The notes beneath the pieces were generated by a model. The model made no database searches. It saw only the letters and a program-made list of their open reading frames with translations, and was not told the origin of the DNA. A DNA stretch of 64,000 nt, taken from contig OV121089.1 in assembly GCA_921293015.1 (NCBI GenBank), positions 42,851,220 to 42,915,219 on the forward strand. The letters are read 5' to 3'. Shown here in pieces: positions 43,635-55,264 of this stretch. Made by a program: the position numbers and the translations under genes. The first letter of the stretch is position 1. Each line of letters opens with the position of its first letter. Source of the DNA: Phorcus lineatus (taxonomy: Eukaryota > Mollusca > Gastropoda > Trochida > Trochidae).

Positions 43635-44460
43635 TGATGGTATAGTATTCATAGTATGCAAAGATAACTTAGACACCACCAGGGAGACAGTGTCAAAACG
43701 AGCATTATAAACTTGTATATATAACGTTAGACGTGTAGCCAAGCCGCATATATACATAACATCATGCTTCTGTTGATCTGTGTATTGTATATGTGGAATA
43801 CACAAGAATAATTTGTAGCAGCCCAGGGAACATTGGAGAAGTGAATCGCGAAAACAATTTAAGACAGCTGCTATCAAATAAACTGATACACTGCTTCTTC
43901 TGCATAGTGAGATGTATATTCGGTGTAGATAAAGACACACGCGCCACATGAGGGACAGCGTCTTAGTGGATCGTTTGGACTACCTTAACTTCATATATCC
44001 GCAAGTAGAGACGAAACGTGCTTATGTGTAACTGTGTATTGTGTATTAAGTGTAGAATACATAACTTATCACTACCCGAAGGATAGTCGCTATCCGAATC
44101 GTATAACTTCTATAACTTCTGATATGCACTAGCTTATTCGCATATATGACACTTCTGTTAATCTGTGTATTGTATATTAGTTGAAGATAACAAGATTTGT
44201 AGCTCCCCCAGAAAGGGCAGCATTTATTGCATTGTTCTTCAGCTTAAGACGTTTTCAAGTATTATGTTGATCAGAGGGTCATATATTATAAGTGAGATTT
44301 ATCAGAAAAGTCTTGGAGAGAATGAGAGTTAACTCGTACACACGTGTATAATGTCGACATGCCTGCATAACAAAATGCATTTGTCTATATGTGAGGCGTG
44401 TATTGTATATGAGGTGTAAAAAAACAGTATTTGTCGATACCCGAGGGACTGGTGACGAAA
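43635..44460. repeat. Degenerate satellite, period about 125-135 bp, six to seven copies
   Basis: Related blocks of the form tctgtgtattgtatat-(N)-gtagaatacanaanatttgt-(N)-cccgagggacag start near 43643, 43776, 43908, 44032, 44163, 44276 (weak) and 44396. The sequence between blocks also repeats (cgcatatat...cttctgttnatctg). Copies are strongly diverged, indicating an old array. Confidence 0.65.
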
Positions 44461-47400
44461 CCTATATTTCTATGGCTTCAGAGGCTGGAGGAAACGCTAG
44501 ATTTATATTCTATATTCCTATGGGTTCTGTCTGATGTTCGCTGCATGAAAAATGTTTTACACGACAAGAGGGAATTACAGATTGGCGAACGAGCTCGCCA
44601 CATTTGGTGCCTTGATTTTGGTTCTTGGACTATCCGTTCTGTCTCTTGTATAAATTCGTGCATGTCTGGTGAAGATTAAATGGATTGGTTTCTGTCATAG
44701 TTGGTTTCAGATGCTTTCCTGATGTCCAGAATGGTCAGACGTAGAACAGAACCACCACATCACTTGGCAATAACCTAAAGAAACTGCTTTGGGTAGCTCA
44801 GTTTTATGAACAGGAAAATGCATAGTCAGAAATAAGAAATACTCCGTTATAAGATTATAAAGGTTCTATCAGAAAAGAGGTGTCTATGCACAGGTCATTG
44901 ATCCATTTTGGATTAAGTGTTAGCAAATAATTAATCAACACAGAGTTAAATGTACTGTTTATTTAGGTAAACAAACGGATTTCACGAACAGGAACACAAA
45001 TTTGACCATATGCAATACAGTATAAATCAATATGATGTTTTTTGTAAGAAAACGTACCATGTTCAGTAAAGCTACCCGAATACAATTCCGTAAGTAGACT
45101 GATTATAACGTGTTCACAAAAAAATGGATGTATGAATGCTTGACTTCGGATAATCTGTTAAAGCAATTAGATGTATTACCTTCTAAAATATTTTTCAAAT
45201 ACGATATAATGGAAAATATATTTTTAACAGTGTGGCTTTAACGGCTGAAGCAGAATGTGAAGACTAGATTAACTTATGTGTGATTCAGACATGTTTAACT
45301 GCATGGTGCCAATGACATCGTTTACGTAGGGGTAGCATGTATATGATCTGTAGTTCATGTTTTTGAGCTAAGATTTCATTCATGTATCATTAGAAAGTTG
45401 ATTTAGTTGACCTGAACACACATAGTCAGTGCATCATTGTTCCTTGTACGAATTTGTGAGCTTATGTAGCAATTGGTCAGTTTCGAAACGTAGGATAGTA
45501 ATATAGAGTTTGATAACAGTGTAAGTGCTGAGTCAACACTATTTCCCACTGTCACTAAAGTGATGACATCATGTTGGGGTTGTGTTATATCGAAAATGTA
45601 ACATGAACTTTCCTCTCACATGAGACAGAATGGAGTGCATGTAGTACATTAAGTGAATGAAGATTCAATTGTTTGGATAAGTAGTGTATAAGAGGGTGTT
45701 GGACATCGGTACAGTTTAAAATTGAAGGCACTGAAGCACTGTGTTTGGGTTTTTAAACAGCTCTTTCTCAGTTTCTCCTCAGTAGATTTAAGATTTTGCT
45801 AAATGAATTATCTCCAGAGGGTCAAACACCTCATCACTCAACCCAAATTTCGTAGTCGTAAAAAATTCATCACGTGTCAAGGGAAAAGGGAATGTGGCCA
45901 TTTAAGAGTGGACACCATTTATGCATTTGCGTAAATGAAATGGATTTGCTTTTATTAACCGAACTTGGTTCGTTCGTTAAACGAGTTCTTTTTTCATTAA
46001 CATTTGCCATGCAATTATTAACATTTATTTTTTCTACACGAAGTACTACTATTTCCAATAGAAAACGGGCCAAAGTGTCTGTAAGGACGATCAAGAAAGT
46101 GGAATGATAATGGTTTCAAAGTAATTTAAGATTACAGAGGTGTCGTTTACAAAGGAAATATTAAACATCAAATGTTGAAAATGACAGTTTCCTCGTGCTG
46201 CTTGTATCCCGCGTCAGATTCAGTCCTGTAAAACGAAACTAAGAAGAAGAATGAGACTAAATTTTGGTTACAGTATTCGATGAATGTCGTTGAATAGATA
46301 AGCAGTTTGACTTGTAAGCTGGTGTCATGTGAGTTTCTTCAAAGGCCTACATTATTTAAGAAATTTAATATTTTTGGGGAGATTGTTATGTAACAACCCT
46401 ATAGTTTACTTATATATCAGATGAGATCATTCTGTTTGGAAGTTGTACTTGGCGTGTAACGAAACAAAAACCAAAGTTTTCAGATTTAGCCTGTTTTAAT
46501 ATTTCATGTCGCAATTTACCACTGTTACCAACAATTGTGTTGCACGAGATTTTTCGTCGTTTTCGACGCTAAAATTTGATTTGTTCGTCATGAAGGTAGG
46601 ATTATGTGTCGTCGTACTTCAAAGAGAAATTATAGTTGTAAAAGAAATATTGTCTTCATTATACGTTTGCTCGGACATGTGAAAAATCACTAAAGTTTCA
46701 TGAAAGTTGCATGACCCATTTGCTTTGCGAATAATTAATATAATAATTCTATGAATTAAAAAGTAAATTGAAAAATGCATGTTAATATCCTTTTATTTGA
46801 TTTGTGAAATCTTTTCTTGTCTTGCTCTTTTCCACAACGTTCTTCCTTGTTTCTATCAATGACAATAAATTTGAATACATTCAGGACATGCTTGACGTTT
46901 TCACGAACATCTGGTACAGTCAGTTTCAGAGAGTTATTCCCTCTCAGTTTTACCATACCACGTCTTATTCTTAAGAATGATATACACATCTCACAAAATA
47001 CACATATAAACATCATAAAACATTACAAAACACTACAACAAATTGAATCCAAAATCTAATATCTTTAAATCAATAGCTTTAGTCACCTCAACCAGACATC
47101 ACCAAAAGTCAACGATTCTAGTCAAAATCAAGCTCGCCTGTCTGAAGAAGCAAAAAAAATAAATAAAACGATATTTCGTGCGAAAGGATTCAAGACACTA
47201 GCGTACAAGTCCTCCAATCGATTACCTGCCTTGTGGCTAGCTGTACTGCAAGTGACGGCTGTATGCTGGTGTAAATACATATCAATAGCGCCAGACAACA
47301 CCACCAATGTAGTATCAGACTAATTTCCGTGTAGTGACCCATTTCGTCTAAGTGCCTAATAAATATAAATAATGAAATACTTTTGTCTTCATTAAGTTGG

Positions 47401-48050
47401 CCAGCCCGGAAATACTCCTAGACAATCATATACGGTATCATAGACGGAGTAAGTGGATCGATCTATGTTCCTACTTATAGTGTATATATGTAATTATTGC
47501 GTCATTATCGACTTTTAACGTATATACATTCTATATGTCATTGAGCTTATTTGAACAAACTAGTTCCTGACATGTTTGATTTTGTAAATAAATGAAGTAT
47601 ATTAAGTAATACTTTTTCATTAAATCAACGTTCGACGAGGGTTGGCGATTGCCTAATTTATTTAATCTTAATAGGATAAAGTTATAAATCAGAATTTTGA
47701 TTCCGAAGAAATGTAATAATACACATGTATGATATGAGCTTAGAAAATGAAAAGGTTAAAATTATGACTAAAATATGGAAAGTGTTGTACACTTAAATAG
47801 ATAGATTCGTTTTATTCAGTTCGTGAATACAAAATGTATTTTTTGGTGAAATCAAATGACAAAGGCATAAAGTACTTAAAACGACCTACAGAGCTAACTA
47901 TAGCACATATTTTCGTATAGGAGTGCCTGTCGATGTATATATACTTTGTGTTCTGGAGTCGGTTTGTGACATAGTTAAAGACGTCTGAAAGTTCCATGAG
48001 ACTAGGTTCCATTTTGTCCCCTGATAATTGTTATGTTAATGTACTTGTCT
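44461..48050. other. Non-coding interval
   Basis: AT-rich with no recognisable gene or RNA. Opposed ORFs at 45.87-46.1 and 46.75-47.06 kb overlap on both strands and show no homology. Confidence 0.35.
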
Positions 48051-48479
48051 GGGCTGCGTGGGTGTTTTTTTCAGACAGTGTTGTCTTGGTAAGTCGGATC
48101 TTTTGGCTCCTCTCAGTAAATCTCGTTCATTGCAAGTAGGACCGAGGAGACACTACTGGATATATTTTCAAAAACGTGTCAATGGAATTAATCAAGTTGA
48201 TATTACTGAAACTCGGACTGAAATAAGTTGTTTTCCTAAAACTGACATTACTCGTTTTAATCACATCACTTGCTTTACTTTGTTTACTGTCACTGACATA
48301 ACATGGCTTACTGAACTTGCTTCATCAAAACATACACAGCGGAATTTCCTTACACACTCTTCACAATTCATCACATTATATCATATAACCTGTTTTGCTT
48401 ACATACTTAGTTCTGACTCAAGTTAGTTATATATATATTTGCTGTACACAGAAAATACTAAATTATGTCACACAATCAT

Positions 48480-49020
48480 ATTAAGATGCATATTATTGGA
48501 TTCGTGCATCTAGCTCATACCAACTAAACTCATACATGCATTTACATCACATGATTTACGCTAACATACATTACGAACTAGATTAACACGAGATGCATAT
48601 TACTAGATTTGCATATGTACATAATACCAATATTGCGCGAAAATGCTATAACATTACTGTATTTACTTTTGAGTACATACGCTCTAGACTCACACGAGAT
48701 GCGTTTCACTGGATTTGCGTATGCACCTAATAACAATATTACTCGAACACGCATTTACATTACTTGAACTCTTAAATACATTGCGCTCTACGAGATGGAT
48801 ATTACTGGATTCGCGAATACCAATATTACCCGCAAATGAATTTACACCACTTGATTTAACTTTCAGATACATTACGCTCTAGAATCACACGAGATGCATA
48901 TTACTGGCTATTACAGCTAATGACAACATTACTCGCACACGCATTCGACAATAATTGATTTATGTTTTCATACCTTATGTACAAGACTCACACCGAATGC
49001 ATAATAGTTGCATAACCGAA
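48480..49020. repeat. Degenerate satellite, period about 95-106 bp, five to six copies
   Basis: Blocks beginning acacgagatgcatattactg start near 48480, 48590, 48697, 48790, 48889 and (weak) 48992. Each is followed by ttcgcgtatgcacctaata, caatattactcgcacacgca and catcacttgatttactt. The sequence from 48190 to 48430 has related but weaker texture. Confidence 0.75.
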
Positions 49021-49209
49021 TACATTTTACTTTCTTAACTCATGTGTACATTTACTTGTTTCATATAACTGAAACTTACATAAATCATTGGCCAAATGTA
49101 CACTTACATAAATGGCTTTTGTTCCAAGCGTTTTAATGCCATTACTTCCAACAACAATTAAAGGGATAAACAGGCAAAACGATTTATTTTGTAGGTGGGT
49201 TAATTCTGT

Positions 49210-49268
49210 CAAAGATTCACGTCGTTAGCTATAACCATTACACTATCTACCAAGCACCTGCCACCTTT
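49210..49268 (-). mobile_element. Possible tRNA-like fragment
   Basis: The minus strand reads GGTAGATAGTGTAATGGTTA then TAGCTAACGACGTGAATC, which resembles the D-arm side of a tRNA. No B box or closing stem follows. It is probably a SINE head fragment. Confidence 0.25.
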
Positions 49269-51000
49269 TAATTGGTTTTAAAAGTTCCTAAATTTATTTC
49301 TTATTTTTAAACATTCAGTCTCTATCGACATTCTTATCACGGCGATCTCTGTTTCTATATATATGTCAAATGAGTCATCCTTACTTCAACTGTTTAAATA
49401 TTCATTTTTATACTTCGGTTCATACTAAAACGAGATTTCATGACATTTCAGAAAGACTTGAGATCGGATATGAGCTTTTCTTTACTAATGATCTAATTTT
49501 AAATCAATCTGACAAACGTGATATAATAAAATGTTCTACAGCTAACAACTGGTCTATAATATGAATAGTATCTCAATGAACATGGAGGTCCTGTCAAGTA
49601 TTTCAAGATAGCCAATGGTGAAAAACTTAGAGGGAATGATCAACATTGATATTGCATGAAGCAAATGCGTGTTGATTTCCTCTACAGTGAAATCTTTGTT
49701 AAGTTCTTCAGCTCCTCCTCATTCTAATATTTTTGTAATTCCGTTAACTTATATGTTTGATTTCAGTCTAATGTCGAAAACTTCAGACCTTTCTGCTATA
49801 TGAAAGCTTATCAGTATCAATGATAAGGTTTATTTTGTAGAGATTTCACTATATTTTTGAAATAATGTAATCGGGAAGTCAAGAATTTTCCAAATCTATA
49901 CAAGAATATAGCATGTTTAGTATTAATCTCGTTGACATCAGAAAACTTATCACTCGAACCCAACTGCGTTTCTGGTGTAGGCATTGCTCATTTTTTCACC
50001 TTCCGTACAACCAAAACATCAGATGCCTGATAAAGTAAACCTGATGGCTTTCTAACCTTGTCGCTGTTTGGCTGCAGTGTAGAGGATAGTCAACAACCAC
50101 ATTAACGAAATTTGTCTATTAACAAAATAAATGTTATACCACATTCAACTTAAACTATACATAACTTCAAGTTATAATTAGATTTTGAATTAGTTGGTGC
50201 TCTACGTTTTTACCGTGTTTATATTGTTTGATGAAGTTATTTGTATTGGAGCAAAGTAGCGTATAGACGTATACCCATTTGCAGCTTTTACATTTTTATA
50301 GATACATAGATTTGACATAGATTATATACGTCAATGTATATATTTAATTGATATGTGTTATTCATATTCTCATGTACCACCGTTTGTTGGTTGAGAAATA
50401 TACTGAACTGTTCTGTCTGTCTGTCAGTTTACAATATCTCCTGGACTAATAGCCATTGTCATTAACTATTTTGATGTATACTCAGGATATCAATCTCAAC
50501 GTTGAATTGTATTCAAAAGCCAGTTTCAACATCTTACCACATACTAAACGTACAGATATATACATACAAACAATTTCTTTCACAGATGGATATTGGAAAA
50601 TATTTATTATAATGACATTGATATTTTAAAGCCTTTTCCTTATTCATTTACATGTGAACACATCTCTCATACTTAATTATTATTAACGAAGGTAACTCAT
50701 TCGTCAATACTTTCATGAATAACTTGAAGTGTGAAAGTGATAGGAAATCAAAAAGTGATTCGCACTAGCGATATCCATCACTCAGGACCGATCTACCATC
50801 AAACTCATTTGACCTAAACTTCGTCTCCACTAACGAGATATAATTATCTATTAATTGGACATATTTGGACAAGAGAAAATGTCAACTGCTATAATTAAGT
50901 TTGCATGAATCAGTGACGGATACAGGTTCCTGTGGTATGTTCAGTGTGTAGTCTCTCAACTTCCCTGCTCAGGTCACAGTCTCATAACTGCTTATACTAT
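49269..51000. other. Non-coding interval
   Basis: AT-rich, with nothing recognised. Confidence 0.35.
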
Positions 51001-51005
51001 ACTCC

Positions 51006-51395
51006 ACAGTGCGTGGGTAGACCACGTAGCCGGGTAGCACGTAGTGTATGCGGAAACCGAAAGTGGTGACCGCAGAAAATTTATTTTACAATTACCCACA
51101 CATCGCAATGAACAGTATCCATAGAGGTAAATGTAGGGTTGATGTCGCTGTCGGTGAGTGAGCAAGTGGTCCAGCATTGGCGAATGAAAATGCAACGATG
51201 ACAGAAGAAATTTCATTTATGTCGTCTTCAACTTTTCCATTTTAACGCCATCGGATGGTGTATAAAGCTTGTAGGCAGACCACATATTTCGACCCACAGC
51301 AGACAGGTATCATTAAGTATACAAGGAAACCGAAAGCGATGACAGAGGAAATTTCTCTTTATGACAATGTCCTCAACTTGCTTCAAGTGAACGCT
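51006..51395. repeat. Degenerate tandem repeat, period about 140 bp, three copies
   Basis: GGAAACCGAAAGTGGTGACC (51051), GAAAATGCAACGATGACAGA (51185) and GGAAACCGAAAGCGATGACA (51327) start three related blocks, each continuing to an agaaatttca-like run. Two are also preceded by a gtaGACCAC block. Confidence 0.6.
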
Positions 51396-54300
51396 TAGGT
51401 CACGTGACATCCTGCTTGGAATTGTGATTTTAGTCTGTCCGCTTTGGAGGTGTCATGAACCGGTACGTATGGTGTTTTAGTAATGTCACTCTAACTGTTT
51501 GAGCCTTGTTATCGCTTCAGCATAATTTGAGCATTTTTATTTAAAGTAATTGACATTTAGCTACGACCGCACACCGATTCATATTCAAACACCACACGTT
51601 AAATTCGAAGCAAACTTTCTCCCCAGTTTGGAAACAATAGCCAAGTTTGTAAATTCCAATAAAAATGTTTCACATTTTAACGTTTAAGTCCTTTAATTTA
51701 AAGACTGTATCGTTTGTCCTTACATAAGTGGCCTGGTTTAGAGTAGAGCTCTATTGGTCTAGCTGTTTCTGACTGTCTGTCTTCCCGGTAAGAAGATCTA
51801 TCACTCAGGCATCAGCCAATGCGTCTCCTGGTCTCCAGGCCTCAACTATAGATCAGACAGACGTCTGGGGTTAATTTGATAAGAAGATGAGACCGCTCGG
51901 TGTTAAAATGTCGCTCTTGCCTCGCCCGCCTCACTAAGAGAGAAAGGTCGTGTGGAGTCTGGTTTCCAGGCCAGGGAGTCAACAGGCTCCGATTGACTGT
52001 AGTAGATGAGTGTACTCCGTAGCGTACTGTAGTAGGCTGAAAGGTGTCTGGGTTTCACATTGGAAAGTATTGTGGGAGGAACTCTTTGGCATTCTGTAAC
52101 TGAAGGATAATACATGATGGAACACTGTGAAATATTGCTGAATGCTGTTAAAGTTTGAAAAACTTCTTTAAGATACTGCGGGGCATGGCATACTGTAATA
52201 GTTGGATGCTGATTTGTGATTCACCGTGAAATATAGTTAATTGCTGTATTTGAATGAGAGTATTCTACAAAATACATACAAATCGGCATGGACTGGTAAT
52301 TTTTTAGACTGATATTCCTCAACAAAAAGGGTGAAATGGTGAGAGAGGTGGAATATATTATGTAAACTGCAAAGGACGAAGAACCCTTTCAGAAGACGAT
52401 AGTGACATGATATACGGGAGACAAGACACAAAGGCTGATGTACGATGATACACAGAAGCGGGTGGATTATAAACTCTAATCAATAGATGATGCACCCTGG
52501 TACATATAGTATCAGAACACTGCCCTACACTCATAGATGTTGCATATCGTTATATACCTTAGATATGGATGGTTATTGTGAGATTCTTCAATAACTGGAT
52601 GGTATACTGTAATGGTTGACGATCTGTGTCTGGATAACGCTCAGCATCTGAAGATGGAGAAAGAAGTGTACCCAGCAAAGAAGACGAATGGAGGTTCTCT
52701 GGAATGCGTGTATGTTTGATCGCTATATACTGTTGGGCTTGTGGATCGATGGTTGTATTGATGGTTGCTCATTGTGTTAATTATTTAACGTCGCATTTGT
52801 AAATTGGTTTGCTTAAGACGTTAAGAGATTTGTCTTAATATCGGATAGGGAAGTACTATGGGAATACATGTATGTTTTTGGCCTCTGGTAGGTGGATATG
52901 ACATATAATGAGTTATATATATGCCTAATGAACATTCATTTCCTAGCATGAAATAGCATAAAAAAACATTATTGTATCTTTTCGTTTTGCTATTTGTGTT
53001 TTTTCTAGTTGTAATTTTCTTCTATTCGTTTGGTTTTTTTTCTCTTTGGCCCTGCTTGATTCTGTTATGTACATCCTTTCTGTGTTTATTTCCTTTGACT
53101 TGCTTAGTAAACATGTCACTCTTTCCTGTGTAAGATAATTTCATTTTGATAAGTTGTGTACGTAGGTAGGTAGGTAGGTAGGCAAATTTTGTGAATATCA
53201 TATATGATGCATTGTGGATATGACAAATTTCGTACCATGTGACCATTTCTTCACGTTGACATCTTGAAAGTTATTTCCCTTTCTGTAAATGAATTATATA
53301 AATTGTCAAAATTGTTAAAGTCATAATCAAGTTAAGAACTCATGTCACTTGTCACTAAAACTAACCTTAAACTAACTTTAATAATTCCATAATCATCATA
53401 GCATTTCTTTTGGAAGTTAAAATAATTATCTCATCAAAGTTTCATTGAATAGCCAAGGTATTTTTACGACCACGATCACTGTATTACATCCATTCCTGAA
53501 GACATATGTTGGCCACGGGTCTTTGTACTCAGACATATTGAACGCATCGATCGATTTTGGAGTAGATTTAATAAAAACTTTTCTTATTGTTTTAATTATT
53601 TACAGCAACTTCGATCCACCGGTGTTTAGCAAATAAGTGATGTGTAAAGTATTTGTTTTACAACGCCAAACAAATAAGTTCATTCCTCTACAAATATAAA
53701 AGGAACGATTGTTAATGTAGTGTTCCAACACGCACCTAAACCGTATTACGTACAATAGCTTATTTCAACTATCAAACAGTGAAGTAGTGGATATTCTCAA
53801 TAAAGACTGTACGCCATACCGATCATTTTATTGTCTGATTCATTGATTTGCCTGAATGAAAACTGAACAAAGCAAATATTTTACTTCATTGCAAATTTGT
53901 AATTTTGATTAGAACTCCTTATATTAAATATGTAGGTTAGTTCTGGTGTAACGGTATTGTTCATTATTGATTTGATAAGTTGAGAACTGTTTGTCATAAA
54001 AATAACTTCATTTGACAATAAATAGCATAGATAATTGTATACATAATTGATTAGGTCTTTTCCCTTTTATCAAAACGTCCTTAATACCTTTAAGCTGATT
54101 TAAATTATAAAATATGTATTTTATATTTTAATTCTACACAATGCTAATTTCCGATACAAACACAATATCTTGAAGAGGAAACCGAAACTTTTTAATGAAA
54201 GATAACACTTTTTTAAACGGAAATTTTTATTGCAAGAATATGACATTTTAAAGAGAAACTCTTTTATTGAAAGATAAGACGTTTGAAACAAAATTTTTTG

Positions 54301-54700
54301 TTTAAAAAATGCGTGGATGTATTGATATCAAGGAAGAATTTCATTTAACCAGTTTGAAAACATTTGCCAAGGACGTCATGATGTCGTGATCTTCAAAGAC
54401 GATACATGATGTTTCAGATTTCGCGAACAAATATACTCCTTCCTCCTGTAACCCAATACCTTTGTGGGAGTATGAGCATGTAGAAATCTATTTGTCTCAC
54501 TACTTTTCTGGAGAATCCAATTCCAAATAGTACTCTGTTACACATGTGTGAGTTTTGAAAAACAATTTCATGATGTTTATGGCAATCAATATCTCGACAA
54601 CGTACATAAATGCTACCATACTTAAATTGTCCTTAAAGCAGAATTTTAATTTTTAAAATTCCAGATTCATGTCGTCGTTGATAACTGATACACCGCCAAC
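51396..54700. other. Non-coding interval
   Basis: No gene recognised. It includes (GTAG)5 at 53162-53182. Near 54.18-54.29 kb there is a two-copy degenerate repeat (taatgaaagataac... / tattgaaagataag...) with a period of about 75 bp. Confidence 0.35.
53162..53182. repeat. (GTAG)n microsatellite
   Basis: Five tandem GTAG units. Confidence 0.9.
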
Positions 54701-54719
54701 ATCTTGATACTCTTATTAT

Positions 54720-55264
54720 GCTAAACATGTATGTAGGTAGATTTTATATAAGAACAATGCTAAACATGTATGTAGGTAGATTTTATATAAGAACAATGCT
54801 AAACAAGTATGTAGGTGGAATTCATATAAGAACAATGCTAAAATGAATATAGATAAGATTTCTGTAAGAACAACGCTAAACATGTATGTAGGTGGACTTT
54901 ATATAAGAACAATGCTAAAAATGAATGTGGGTAGAATTTCTGTAAGAACAACGCTATACATGTATGTAGGTGGACTTTATATAAGAACAATGCTAAACCT
55001 GTATGTAGGTGGACTTTATATAAAAAAAATGCTAAGCATGTATATTGGTTGACTTCATATAAGAACAATGCTAAACATGTATGTAGGTGTACTTGATATA
55101 AGAACAATGCTAAACATTTATGTAGGTGTACTTTATATAAGAACAATGCTAAACCTGTATGTAAGTGGACTTTAAATAAAAAGAATGCTAAGCATGTATA
55201 TTGGTTGACTTTATATAAGAACAATGCTAAACATGTATGTAGGTGTACTTTATATAAGAACAAT
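54720..55264. repeat. 39-bp minisatellite, 14 copies, with higher-order structure
   Basis: Units of the form gctaaacatgtatgtaggtg then gactttatataagaacaat begin at about 54720, 54759, 54798, 54837, 54875, 54914, 54952, 54991, 55030, 55069, 55109, 55148, 55187 and 55225. Because 39 is a multiple of 3, one frame on each strand stays open for much of the array. The minus strand reads FLYKVHLHTCLAL per unit over 141 residues; the plus strand reads LYIRTMLNMYVGG. A two-unit block (54837 and 54914) and a four-unit block (54991 and 55148) are themselves duplicated. No start context or splice evidence suggests translation. Confidence 0.95.

Noticed and set aside
43506..43949. 147-codon minus-strand ORF
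   Set aside because: It overlaps the degenerate satellite, has random composition and no recognisable domain.
48480..49020. CRISPR-like array
   Set aside because: Repeats are long, diverged and contiguous, without unique spacers, and the genome is animal.
54838..55263. Real secreted or membrane repeat protein
   Set aside because: Openness follows from the 39-bp unit; no Kozak context, signal peptide or flanking exon. Left as a question in the findings.
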